64,000 bases of DNA from Misgurnus anguillicaudatus (taxonomy: Eukaryota; Chordata; Actinopteri; Cypriniformes; Cobitidae), in the NCBI RefSeq assembly GCF_027580225.2, contig NC_073352.2:36519501-36583500 (forward strand), read 5' to 3'. A model generated the notes under the pieces. It did no database searches and had not been told where the DNA came from. It saw only the letters and a program-made list of their open reading frames with translations. Within the stretch, counting starts at the first letter, position 1. Each line of letters begins with the position of its first letter. Below, piece after piece: positions 46,708 to 58,275 of the stretch. Position numbers and translations under genes: made by a program.

Positions 46708-48467
46708 ACCGGAGATACTTCCGGTCGAAAATCCGAATTTCGTTACAGCGCCGCTCCGGCGCCTCGGGCCCGGGTCCTTCGACCTTCGGGTCGGTCGGTC
46801 CGCCGGAGGGGCCCTTTCGAACGAGCCCACCCGCGAGTATCTGGCCCTTTCCGCAGCGGAGATACGGGGTGCCGTCTCCGGATTTTCCCACGGCCGCTGC
46901 TCGGGCGCCTTAAGTCCCAGGACGTCGCCCTCGGGGTCGGTCGCTCTACCCGAGGGGACCTTTCGAACGAGCCCGCCGTCGACCCTCCGACCCTTTCCGC
47001 GGCCGAGATACGGCGGTTCGAAAAAAAAAAACGCTCGTCCGGAGTTTGCTCGCCCGTAGCGTCCGCTGCGTTCGTCCGCCGGAGGCGTGACCGGTCTCGT
47101 TCGAAAGGTCTTTCCCGGGGCTTTCCGGCGACGCCGGCCCCGAGTCCGTGCGATCCCGTGGACCGGAGATACTTCCGGTCGAATATCCGAATTTCGTTAC
47201 CGCGCCGCTCCGGCGCCTCGGGCCCGGGGCCTTCGACCTTCGGGTCGATTGGTCCGCCGGATGGGCCCTTTCGAACGAGCCCACCCACGAGTATCTGGCC
47301 CTTTCCGCGGCGGAGATACGGGGGGCCGTCTCCGGATTTTCCCACGGCCGCTGCTCGGGCGCCTTAAGTCCGAGGACGTCGCCCTCGGGGTCGGTCGCTC
47401 TACCCGAGGAGACCTTTCGAACGAGCCCGCCCTCGACCCTCCGACCCTTTTCGCGGCCGAGATACGGCGGTTCGAAAAAAAAAAACGCTCGTCCGTAGTT
47501 CGCGCGCCCGTAGCGTCCGCTGCGTTCGTCCGCCGGAGATACTTCCGGTCGAATATCCGAATTTCGTTACCGCGCCGCTCCGGCGCCTCGGGTCCGGGGC
47601 CTTCGAACTTCAGGTCGATTGGTCCGCCGGAGGGGCCCTTTCGAACGAGCCCACCCGCGAGTATCTGGCCCTTTCCGCGGCGGAGATACGGGGGGCCGTC
47701 ACTGGATTTTCCCACGGCCGCTGCTCGGGCGCCTTAAGTCCGAGGATGTCGCCCTCGGGGTCGGTCGCTCTACCCGAGGGGACCTTTCGAACGAGCCCGC
47801 CCTCGACCCTCCGACCCTTTCCGCGGCCGAGATACGGCGGATCGAAAAAAAAAAAACGCTGGTCCGGAGTTCGCGCGCCCGTAGCGTCCGCTGCGTTCGT
47901 CCGCTGGAGGCGCGGCCGGTCTCGTTCGAAAGGTCTTTCCCGGGGCTTTTCGGCGACGCCGGCCCCCAGTCCGTGCGACCCCGGGGACCGGAGATACTTC
48001 CGGTCGAATATCCGAATTTCGTTACCGCGCCGCTCCGGCCCCTCGGGTCCGGGGCCTTCGACCTTCGGGTCGATTGGTCCGCCGGAGGGGCCCTTTCGAA
48101 CGAGCCCACCCGCGAGTATCTGGCCTTTTCCGCGGCGGAGATACGGGGGGCCGTCTCCGGATTTTCCCACGGCCGCTGCTCGGGCGCCTTAAGTCCGAGG
48201 ACGTCGCCCTCGGGGTCGGTCGCTCTACCCGAGGAGACCTTTCGAACGAGCCCGCCCTCGACCCTCCGACCCTTTTCGCGGCCGAGATACGGCGGTTCGA
48301 AAAAAAAAAAACGCTCGTCCGTAGTTCGCGCGCCCGTAGCGTCCGCTGCGTTCGTCCGTCGGAGGCGCGGCCGGTCTCGTTCGAAAGGTCTCTCTCGGGG
48401 CTTTCCGGGGACGCTAGCCTCGGGTCCGTGCGACCCCAGGGGCCGGAGATACGGACTTCCATTGCTG
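46708..48467 (+). repeat. A block 14: four 454-bp monomers, one with an 84-bp deletion
   Basis: At 47,531-47,545 CGTCCGCCGGAG runs straight into ATACTTCCGG. The intervening 84 bp present in every other monomer is gone, and CCGGAG is found at both ends of the missing piece. Adding 84 bp restores the block to four full monomers. Private changes include GGATGTCGCC near 47,744 and CGTCACTGGATT near 47,697. Confidence 0.9.
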
Positions 48468-49338
48468 CACCTTTAAACGGCCGTAGCTCGGGCGCCTTAA
48501 GACCGAGACCTTAGCCCTTTGGGTCCCTCATCCTCCAGGAGGGGCCCTTTCCAACGACCCCACCCACGTCTCCGTACCCCCTTCCCCGGCCGAGATACGA
48601 CCCCGGGAACATCGCCCCGTCAACCCGACCACCGTGCACCCGAGGCCGGCTTTGGACCCCGCGACGGACACCCTGGAGCTCGTACCCGGCGCACCGTTTG
48701 GTCCCTGCCATCCCACTCTTAAGCACTCCCCCACCGGACTAAGTCCCATCCTCCCGGCCCTTCTGGAGAACCAAACAGTTGGTCAACCCCAAAATTTCTC
48801 CAACCGTTGGTCAACCCGAAAGATTTTCCAGCAGTTGGTCAACCTCAATCGACTTAGGTTTTGGAGTGTTCGCGTTTCCAGCAGTTGGTCAACCTCAATC
48901 GACTTAGGTTTTGGAGCGTTCGCGTTTCCAGCAGTTGGTCAACCTCAATCGACTCAGGCTCTGGAGCTTTCGCCTCTCCAGCAGTTGGTCAACCCCAACG
49001 ACTTAGGCTCTTGAGCTTTCACTTCTCCAGCAGTTGGTCAACCCCATCGACTTAGGTTCTGGGGCGTTCGCTTCTCCTGCCATAGACTTAGGTTCTAGAG
49101 CTTTCGCCTCTCCGACAGTTGGTCAACCCCAATCGACTTAGGCTCTGGAGCTTTCACTTCTCCAGCAGTTGGTCAACCCCATCGACTTAGGTTCTGGAGC
49201 TTTCGCCTCTCCGACAGTTGGTCAACCCCGATCGACTTAGCTATATACCTGATGGCACCTGTTCGCCCTGCCGTCCCCCGCGAAGGGGGAACCCGCCGGG
49301 ACCGCGGCCGGGAGGGTGCGCCTCGGTCGGCCCGGGGG
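48468..49338 (+). repeat. C-B-P cassette 15
   Basis: C is 48,468-48,775 (ACTAAGTCCC for ACTAAGCCCC), B 48,776-49,240 (GACTCAGGCTC near 48,952) and P 49,241-49,338 (CCTGCCGTCC, GGGACCGCGG). All four changes recur 2,248 bp downstream. Confidence 0.9.
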
Positions 49339-50715
49339 ACCGGAGATACTTCCGGTCGAAAATCCGAATTTTGTTACAGCGCCGCTCCGGCGCCTCGGGC
49401 CCGGGTCCTTCGACCTTCGGGTCGGTCGGTCCGCCGGAGGGGCCCTTTCGAACGAGCCCACCCGCGAGTATCTGGCCCTTTCCGCGGCGGAGATACGGGG
49501 GGCCGTCTCCGGATTTTCCCACGGCTGCTGCTCGGGCGCCTTAAGTCCGAGGACGTCGCCCTCGGGGTCGGTCGCTCTACCCGAGGGGACCTTTCGAACG
49601 AGCCTGCCCTCGACCCTCCGACCCTTTACGCGGCCGAGATACGGGATCGAAAAAAAAAATGCTCGTCCGTAGTTCGCGCGCCCGTAGCGTCCGCTGCGTT
49701 CGTCCGCCGGAGGCGCGGCCGGTCTCGTTCGAAAGGTCTTTCCCGGGGCTTTCCGGCGACGCCGGCCCCGAGTCCGTGCGACCCCGTGGACCGGAGATAC
49801 TTCCGGTCGAATATCCGAAATTCGTTACCGCGCCGCTCCGGCGCCTTGGGTCCGGGGCCTTCGACCTTCGGGTCGGTCGGTCCGCCGGAGGGGCCCTTTC
49901 GAACGAGCCCACCTGCGAGTATCTGGCCCTTTCCGCAGCGGAGATACGGGGTGCCGACTCCGGATTTTCCCACGGCCGCTGCTCGGGCGCCTTAAGTCCG
50001 AGGACGTCGCCCTCGGGGTCGGTCGCTCTACCCGAGGGGACCTTTCGAACGAGCCCGCCCTCGACCCTCCGACCCTTTCCGCGGCCGAGATACGGCGGAT
50101 CGAAAAAAAAAACGCTGGTCCGGAGTTCGCGCGCCCGTAGCGTCCGCTGCGTTCGTCCGCTGGAGGCGCGGCCGGTCTCGTTCGAAAGGTCTTTCCCGGG
50201 GCTTTTCGGCGACGCCGGCCCCCAGTCCGTGCGACCCCGGGGACCGGAGATACTTCCGGTCGAATATCCGAATTTCGTTACCGCGCCGCTCCGGCCCCTC
50301 GGGTCCGGGGCCTTCGACCTTCGGGTCGATTGGTCCGCCGGAGGGGCCCTTTCGAACGAGCCCACCCGCGAGTATCTGGCCTTTTCCGCGGCGGAGATAC
50401 GGGGGGCCGTCTCCGGATTTTCCCACGGCCGCTGCTCGGGCGCCTTAAGTCCGAGGACGTCGCCCTCGGGGTCGGTCGCTCTACCCGAGGAGACCTTTCG
50501 AACGAGCCCGCCCTCGACCCTCCGACCCTTTTCGCGGCCGAGATACGGCGGTTCGAAAAAAAAAAAACGCTCGTCCGTAGTTCGTAGCGTCCGCTGCGTT
50601 CGTCCGTCGGAGGCGCGGCCGGTCTCGTTCGAAAGGTCTCTCTCGGGGCTTTCCGGGGACGCTAGCCTCGGGTCCGTGCGACCCCAGGGGCCGGAGATAC
50701 GGACTTCCATTGCTG
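49339..50715 (+). repeat. A block 15: three 454-bp monomers
   Basis: Just after the first two subunits the sequence reads GATACGGGATCG near 49,639, a 3-bp loss before the poly-A tract shared with block 16. Near 50,578 GTAGTTCGTAGCG has lost about 8-9 bp of the usual GTTCGCGCGCCCGTAGCG, which explains why the offset to the next unit changes from 2,256 to 2,248 bp. Confidence 0.9.
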
Positions 50716-51586
50716 CACCTTTAAACGGCCGTAGCTCGGGCGCCTTAAGACCGAGACCTTAGCCCTTTGGGTCCCTCATCCTCCAGGAGGGGCCCTTTCC
50801 AACGACCCCACCCACGTCTCCGTACCCCCTTCCCCGGCCGAGATACGACCCCGGGAACATCGCCCCGTCAACCCGACCACCGTGCACCCGAGGCCGGCTT
50901 TGGACCCCGCGACGGACACCCTGGAGCTCGTACCCGGCGCACCGTTTGGTCCCTGCCATCCCACTCTTAAGCACTCCCCCACCGGACTAAGTCCCATCCT
51001 CCCGGCCCTTCTGGAGAACCAAACAGTTGGTCAACCCCAAAATTTCTCCAACCGTTGGTCAACCCGAAAGATTTTCCAGCAGTTGGTCAACCTCAATCGA
51101 CTTAGGTTTTGGAGTGTTCGCGTTTCCAGCAGTTGGTCAACCTCAATCGACTTAGGTTTTGGAGCGTTCGCGTTTCCAGCAGTTGGTCAACCTCAATCGA
51201 CTCAGGCTCTGGAGCTTTCGCCTCTCCAGCAGTTGGTCAACCCCAACGACTTAGGCTCTTGAGCTTTCACTTCTCCAGCAGTTGGTCAACCCCATCGACT
51301 TAGGTTCTGGGGCGTTCGCTTCTCCTGCCATAGACTTAGGTTCTAGAGCTTTCGCCTCTCCGACAGTTGGTCAACCCCAATCGACTTAGGCTCTGGAGCT
51401 TTCACTTCTCCAGCAGTTGGTCAACCCCATCGACTTAGGTTCTGGAGCTTTCGCCTCTCCGACAGTTGGTCAACCCCGATCGACTTAGCTATATACCTGA
51501 TGGCACCTGTTCGCCCTGCCGTCCCCCGCGAAGGGGGAACCCGCCGGGACCGCGGCCGGGAGGGTGCGCCTCGGTCGGCCCGGGGG
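50716..51586 (+). repeat. C-B-P cassette 16
   Basis: C is 50,716-51,023, B 51,024-51,488 and P 51,489-51,586. It is a near-perfect repeat of cassette 15 at 2,248 bp. Confidence 0.9.
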
Positions 51587-52971
51587 ACCGGAGATACTTC
51601 CGGTCGAAAATCCGAATTTTGTTACAGCGCCGCTCCGGCGCCTCGGGCCCGGGTCCTTCGACCTTCGGGTCGGTCGGTCCGCCGGAGGGGCCCTTTCGAA
51701 CGAGCCCACCCGCGAGTATCTGGCCCTTTCCGCGGCGGAGATACGGGGGGCCGTCTCCGGATTTTCCCACGGCTGCTGCTCGGGCGCCTTAAGTCCGAGG
51801 ACGTCGCCCTCGGGGTCGGTCGCTCTACCCGAGGGGACCTTTCGAACGAGCCCGCCCTCGACCCTCCGACCCTTTACGCGGCCGAGATACGGGATCGGAA
51901 AAAAAAACGCTCGTCCGTAGTTCGCGCGCCCGTAGCGTCCGCTGCGTTCGTCCGCCGGAGGCGCGGCCGGTCTCGTTCGAAAGGTCTTTCCCGGGGCTTT
52001 CCGGCGACGCCGGCCCCGAGTCCGTGCGACCCCGTGGACCGGAGATACTTCCGGTCGAATATCCGAAATTCGTTACCGCGCCGCTCCGGCGCCTTGGGTC
52101 CGGGGCCTTCGACCTTCGGGTCGGTCGGTCCGCCGGAGGGGCCCTTTCGAACGAGCCCACCTGCGAGTATCTGGCCCTTTCCGCAGCGGAGATACGGGGT
52201 GCCGACTCCGGATTTTCCCACGGCCGCTGCTCGGGCGCCTTAAGTCCGAGGACGTCGCCCTCGGGGTCGGTCGCTCTACCCGAGGGGACCTTTCGAACGA
52301 GCCCGCCCTCGACCCTCCGACCCTTTCCGCGGCCGAGATACGGTGGATCGAAAAAAAAAAACGCTGGTCCGGAGTTCGCGCGCCCGTAGCGTCCGCTGCG
52401 TTCGTCCGCTGGAGGCGCGGCCGGTCTCGTTCGAAAGGTCTTTCCCGGGGCTTTTCGGCGACGCCGGCCCCGAGTCCGTGCGACCCCGGGGACCGGAGAT
52501 ACTTCCGGTCGAATATCCGAATTTCGTTACCGCGCCGCTCCGGCCCCTCGGGTCCGGGGCCTTCGACCTTCGGGTCGATTGGTCCGCCGGAGGGGCCCTT
52601 TCGAACGAGCCCACCCGCGAGTATCTGGCCTTTTCCGCGGCGGAGATACGGGGGGCCGTCTCCGGATTTTCCCACGGCCGCTGCTCGGGCGCCTTAAGTC
52701 CGAGGACGTCGCCCTCGGGGTCGGTCGCTCTACCCGAGGAGACCTTTCGAACGAGCCCGCCCTCGACCCTACGACCCTTTTCGCGGCCGAGATACGGCGG
52801 TTCGAAAAAAAAAAACGCTCGTCCGTAGTTCGCGCGCCCGTAGCGTCCGCTGCGTTCGTCCGCCGGAGGCGCGGCCGGTCTCGTTCGAAAGGTCTCTCTC
52901 GGGGCTTTCCGGGAACGCCAGCCTCGGGTCCGTGCGACCCCGGGGGCCGGAGATACGGACTTCCACTGCTG
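51587..52971 (+). repeat. A block 16: three 454-bp monomers
   Basis: The block is a copy of block 15 in its first two monomers (2,248-bp offset). The first poly-A tract is preceded by GATCGG instead of GATCG. ATACGGTGGATCG near 52,338 and CCCTACGACCC near 52,768 are private. Confidence 0.9.
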
Positions 52972-53792
52972 CACCTTTAAACGGCCGTAGCTCGGGCGCC
53001 TTAAGACCGAGACCTTAGCCCTTTGGGTCCCTCATCCTCCAGGAGGGGCCCTTTCCAACGACCCCACCCACGTCTCCGTACCCCCTTTCCCGGCCGAGAT
53101 ACGACCCCGGGAACATCGCCCCGTCAACCCGACCACCGTGCACCCGAGGCCGGCTTTGGACCCCGCGACGGACACCCTGGAGCTCGTACCCGGCGCACCG
53201 TTTGGTCCCTGCCATCCCACTCTTAAGCACTCCCCCACCGGACTAAGCCCCATCCTCCCGGCCCTTCTGGAGAACCAAACAGTTGGTCAACCCCAAAATT
53301 TCTCCAACCGTTGGTCAACCCGAAAGATTTTCCAGCAGTTGGTCAACCTCAATCGACTTAGGTTTTGGAGTGTTCGCGTTTCCAGCAGTTGGTCAACCTC
53401 AATCGACTTAGGCTCTGGAGCTTTCGCCTCTCCAGCAGTTGGTCAACCCCAACGACTTAGGCTCTTGAGCTTTCACTTCTCCAGCAGTTGGTCAACCCCA
53501 TCGACTTAGGTTCTGGGGCGTTCGCTTCTCCTGCCATAGACTTAGGTTCTAGAGCTTTCGCCTCTCCGACAGTTGGTCAACCCCAATCGACTTAGGCTCT
53601 GGAGCTTTCACTTCTCCAGCAGTTGGTCAACCCCATCGACTTAGGTTCTGGAGCTTTCGCCTCTCCGACAGTTGGTCAACCCCGATCGACTTAGCTATAT
53701 ACCTGATGGCACCTGTTCGCCCTACCATCCCCCGCGAAGGGGGAACCCGCCGGGACCGCGGCCGGGAGGGTGCGCCTCGGTCGGCCCGGGGG
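52972..53792 (+). repeat. C-B-P cassette 17
   Basis: C is 52,972-53,279, B 53,280-53,694 (415 bp, nine sites) and P 53,695-53,792 with CCTACCATCCCCC, a change shared with cassette 18 only. Confidence 0.9.
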
Positions 53793-56700
53793 ACCGGAGA
53801 TACTTCCGGTCGAAAATCCGAATTTCGTTACAGCGCCGCTCCGGCGCCTCGGGCCCGGGTCCTTCGACCTTCGGGTCGGTCGGTCCGCCGGAGGGGCCCT
53901 TTCGAACGAGCCCACCCGCGAGTATCTGGCCCTTTCCGCAGCGGAGATACGGGGTGCCGTCTCCGGATTTTCCCACGGCCGCTGCTCGGGCGCCTTAAGT
54001 CCCAGGACGTCGCCCTCGGGGTCGGTCGCTCTACCCGAGGGGACCTTTCGAACGAGCCCGCCCTCGACCCTCCGACCCTTTCCGCGGCCGAGATACGGCG
54101 GTTCGAAAAAAAAAAAACGCTCGTCGGGAGTTCGCTTGCCCGTAGCGTCCGCTGCGTTCGTCCGCCGGAGGCTTGACCGGTCTCGTTCGAAAGGTCTTTC
54201 CCGGGGCTTTCCGGCGACGCCGGCCCCGAGACCGTGCGACCCCGTGGACCGGAGATACTTCTGGTCGAATATCCGAATTTCGTTACCGCGCCGCTCCGGC
54301 GCCTCGGGCCCGGGGCCTTCGACCTTCGGGTCGATCGGTCCGCCGGAGGGGCCCTTTCGAACGAGCCCACCCGCGAGTATCTGGCCCTTTCCTCGGCGGA
54401 GATACGGGGGGCCGTCTCCGGATTTTCCCACGGCCGCTGCTCAGGCGCCTTAAGTCCGAGGACGTCGCCCTCGGGGTCGGTCGCTCTACCCGAGGGGACC
54501 TTTCGGACGAGCCCGCCCTCGACCCTTCGACCCTTTCCGCGGACGAGATACGGCGGATCGAAAAAAAAAACGCTGGTCCGGAGTTCGCACGCCCGTAGCG
54601 TCCGCTGCGTTTGTCCGCCGGAGGCGCGGCCGGTCTCGTTCGAAAGGTCTTTCCCGGGGCTTTCCGGCGACGCCGGGCCCGAGTCCGTGCGACCCCGGCG
54701 ACCGGAGATACTTCCGGTCGAATATCCGAATTTCGTTACCGCGCCGCTCCGGCGCCTCGGGCCCGGTGCCTTCGACCTTCGGGTCGATTGGTCCGCCGGA
54801 TGGGCCCTTTCGAACGAGCCCACCCGCGAGTATCTGGCCCTTTCCGCGGCGGAGATACGTGGGGCCGTCTCCGGATTTTCCCACGGCCGCTGCTCGGGCG
54901 CCTTAAGTCCGAGGACGTCGCCCTCGGGGTCAGTCGCTCTACCCGAGGGGACCTTTCGAACGAGCCCGCCCTCGACCCTCCGACCCTTTCCGCGGCCGAG
55001 ATACGGCGATCGAAAAAAAAAAACGCTGGTCCGGAGTTCGCGCGCCCGTAGCGTCCGCTGCGTTCGTCCGCCGGAGGCGCGGCCGGTCTCGTTCGAAAGG
55101 TCTTTCCCGGGGCTTTCCGGCGACGCCGGCCCCGAGTCCGTGCGACCCCGTGGACCGGAGATACTTCCAGTCGAATATCCGAATTTCGTTACCGCGCCGC
55201 TCCGGCGCCTCGGGTCCGGGGCCTTCGACCTTCGGGTCGATTGGTCCGCCGGAGGGGCCCTTTCGAACGAGCCCACCCTCGAGTATCTGGCCTTTTCCGC
55301 GGCGGAGATACGGGGGGCCGTCTCCGGATTTTCCCACGGCCGCTGCTCGGGCGCCTTAAGTCCGAGGACGTCGCCCTCGGGGTCGGTCGCTCTACCCGAG
55401 GGGACCTTTCGAACGAGCCCGCCCTCGACCCTCCGACCCTTTCCGCGGCCGAGATACGGCGGATCGAAAAAAAAAAACGCTGGTCCGGAGTTCGCGCGCC
55501 CGTAGCGTCCGCTGCGTTCGTCCGCCGGAGGCGCGGCCGGTCTCGTTCGAAAGGTCTTTCCAGGGGCTTTCCGGCGACGCCGGCCCCGAGTCCGTGCGAC
55601 CCCGTGGACCGGAGATACTTCCGGTCGAATATCCGAATTTCGTTACCGCGCCGCTCCGGCGCCTCGGGTCCGGGGCATTCGAACTTCGGGTCGATTGGTC
55701 CGCCGGAGGGGCCCTTTCGAACGAGCCCACCCGCGAGTATCTGGCCCTTTCCGCGGCGGAGATACGGGGGGCCGTCACCGGATTTTCCCACGGCCGCTGC
55801 TCGGGCGCCTTAAGTCCGAGGACGTCGCCCTCGGGGTCGGTCGCTCTACCCGAGGGGACCTTTCGAACGAGCCCGCCCTCGACCCTCCGACCCTTTCCGC
55901 GGCCGAGATACGGCGGATCGAAAAAAAAAAACGCTGGTCCGGAGTTCGCGCGCCCGTAGCGTCCGCTGCGTTCGTCCGCTGGAGGCGCGGCCGGTCTCGT
56001 TCGAAAGGTCTTTCCCGGGGCTTTTCGGCGACGCCGGCCCCGAGTCCGTGCGACCCCGGGGACCGGAGATACTTTCGGTCGAATATCCGAATTTCGTTAC
56101 CGCGCCGCTCCGGCGCCTCGGGTCCGGGGCCTTCGAACTTTGGGTCGATTGGTCCGCCGGAGGGGCCCTTTCGAACGAGCCCACCCGCGAGTATCTGGCT
56201 CTTTCCGCGCCCGAGATACGGGGGGCCGTCACTGGATTTTCCCACGGCCGCTGCTCGGGCGCCTTAAGTCCGAGGACGTCGCCCTCGGGGTCGGTCGCTC
56301 TACCCGAGGGGACCTTTCGAACGAGCCCGCCCTCGACCCTCCGACCCTTTCCGCGGCCGAGATACGGCGGATCGAAAAAAAAAAAACGCTGGTCCGGAGT
56401 TCGCGCGCTCGTAGCGTCCGCTGCGTTCGTCCGCCGGAGGCGCGGCCGGTCTCGTTCGAAAGGTCTTTCCCGGGGCTTTTCGGCGACGCCGGCCCCGAGT
56501 CCGTGCGACCCCGTGGACCGGAGATACTTCCGGTCGAATATCCGAATTTCGTTACCGCGCCGCTCCGGCGCCTCGGGTCCGGGGCCTTCGAACTTCGGGT
56601 CGATTGGTCCGCCGGAGGGGCCCTTTCGAACGAGCCCACCCGCGAGTATCTGGCCCTTTCCGCGGCGGAGATACGGGGGGCCGTCACCGGATATTCCCAC

Positions 56701-57454
56701 GGCCGCTGCTCGGGCGCCTTAAGTCCGAGGACGTCGCCCTCGGGGTCGGTCGCTCTACCCGAGGGGACCTTTCGAACGAGCCCGCCCTCGACCCTCCGAC
56801 CCTTTCCGCGGCCGAGATACGGCAGATCGAAAAAAAAAAACGCTGGTCCGGAGTTCGCGCGCCCGTAGCGTCCCCTGCATTCGTCCGCTGGAGGCGCGGC
56901 CGGTCTCGTTCGAAAGGTCTTGCCCGGGGCTTTTCGGCGACGCCGGCCCCGAGTCCGTGCGACCCCGGGGACCGGAGATACTTCCGGTCGAATTTAGGAA
57001 AACTTCGAACGGCCGTATCTCGGGCGCCTCGGGCCCGGGGCCTTCGAACTTCGGGTCGGTCGGTCCGCCGGAGGGGCCCTTTCGAACGAGCCCACCCGGG
57101 AGTATCTGGCCCCTTCCGCAGCGGAGATACGGGGGGCCGTCTCCGGATTTTCCCACTGCCGCTGCTCGGGCGCCTTAAGTCCGAGGACGTCGCCCTCGAG
57201 GTCGGTCGCTCTACCCGAGGAGACCTTTCGAACGAGCCCGCCCTCGACCCTCCGACCCTTTTCGCGGCCGAGATACGGCGGTTCGAAGAAAAAAAAAACG
57301 CTCGTCCGGAGTTCGCGCGCCCGTAGCGTCCGCTGCGTTCGTCCGCCGGAGGCGCGGCCGGTCTCGTTCGAAAGGTCTCTCTCGGGGCTTTCCGGGAACG
57401 CCAGCCTCGGGTCCGTGCGACCCCGGGGGCCGGAGATACGGACTTCCACTGCTG
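53793..57454 (+). repeat. A block 17: eight 454-bp monomers
   Basis: This is the longest A block together with block 18, which repeats it at 4,481-4,483 bp. Shared markers include CGCTCGTCGGGAG (54,119), TTTCCTCGGCGG (54,391), GATACGTGGGG (54,855), GATACTTTCGG (56,070), GCGCCCGAGATAC (56,208) and CGTCCCCTGCATTCG (56,869). Private ones include CTTCTGGTCG near 54,259 and CTTCCAGTCG near 55,165, which break the ETS core. A G interrupts the last poly-A tract near 57,288. Confidence 0.9.
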
Positions 57455-58275
57455 CACCTTTAAACGGCCGTAGCTCGGGCGCCTTAAGACCGAGACCTTA
57501 GCCCTTTGGGTCCCTCATCCTCCAGGAGGGGCCCTTTCCAACGACCCCACCCACGTCTCCGTACCCCCTTCCCCGGCCGAGATACGACCCCGGGAACATC
57601 GCCCCGTCAACCCGACCACCGTGCACCCGAGGCCGGCTTTGGACCCCGCGACGGACACCCTGGAGCTCGTACCCGGCGCACCGTTTGGTCCCTGCCATCC
57701 CACTCTTAAGCACTCCCCCACCGGACTAAGCCCCATCCTCCCGGCCCTTCTGGAGAACCAAACAGTTGGTCAACCCCAAAATTTCTCCAACCGTTGGTCA
57801 ACCCGAAAGATTTTCCAGCAGTTGGTCAACCTCAATCGACTTAGGTTTTGGAGTGTTCGCGTTTCCAGCAGTTGGTCAACCTCAATCGACTTAGGCTCTG
57901 GAGCTTTCGCCTCTCCAGCAGTTGGTCAACCCCAACGACTTAGGCTCTTGAGCTTTCACTTCTCCAGCAGTTGGTCAACCCCATCGACTTAGGTTCTGGG
58001 GCGTTCGCTTCTCCTGCCATAGACTTAGGTTCTAGAGCTTTCGCCTCTCCGACAGTTGGTCAACCCCAATCGACTTAGGCTCTGGAGCTTTCACTTCTCC
58101 AGCAGTTGGTCAACCCCATCGACTTAGGTTCTGGAGCTTTCGCCTCTCCGACAGTTGGTCAACCCCGATCGACTTAGCTATATACCTGATGGCACCTGTT
58201 CGCCCTACCATCCCCCGCGAAGGGGGAACCCGCCGGGACCGCGGCCGGGAGGGTGCGCCTCGGTCGGCCCGGGGG
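57455..58275 (+). repeat. C-B-P cassette 18
   Basis: C is 57,455-57,762, B 57,763-58,177 (415 bp, nine sites) and P 58,178-58,275. It repeats cassette 17 at 4,483 bp. Confidence 0.9.
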
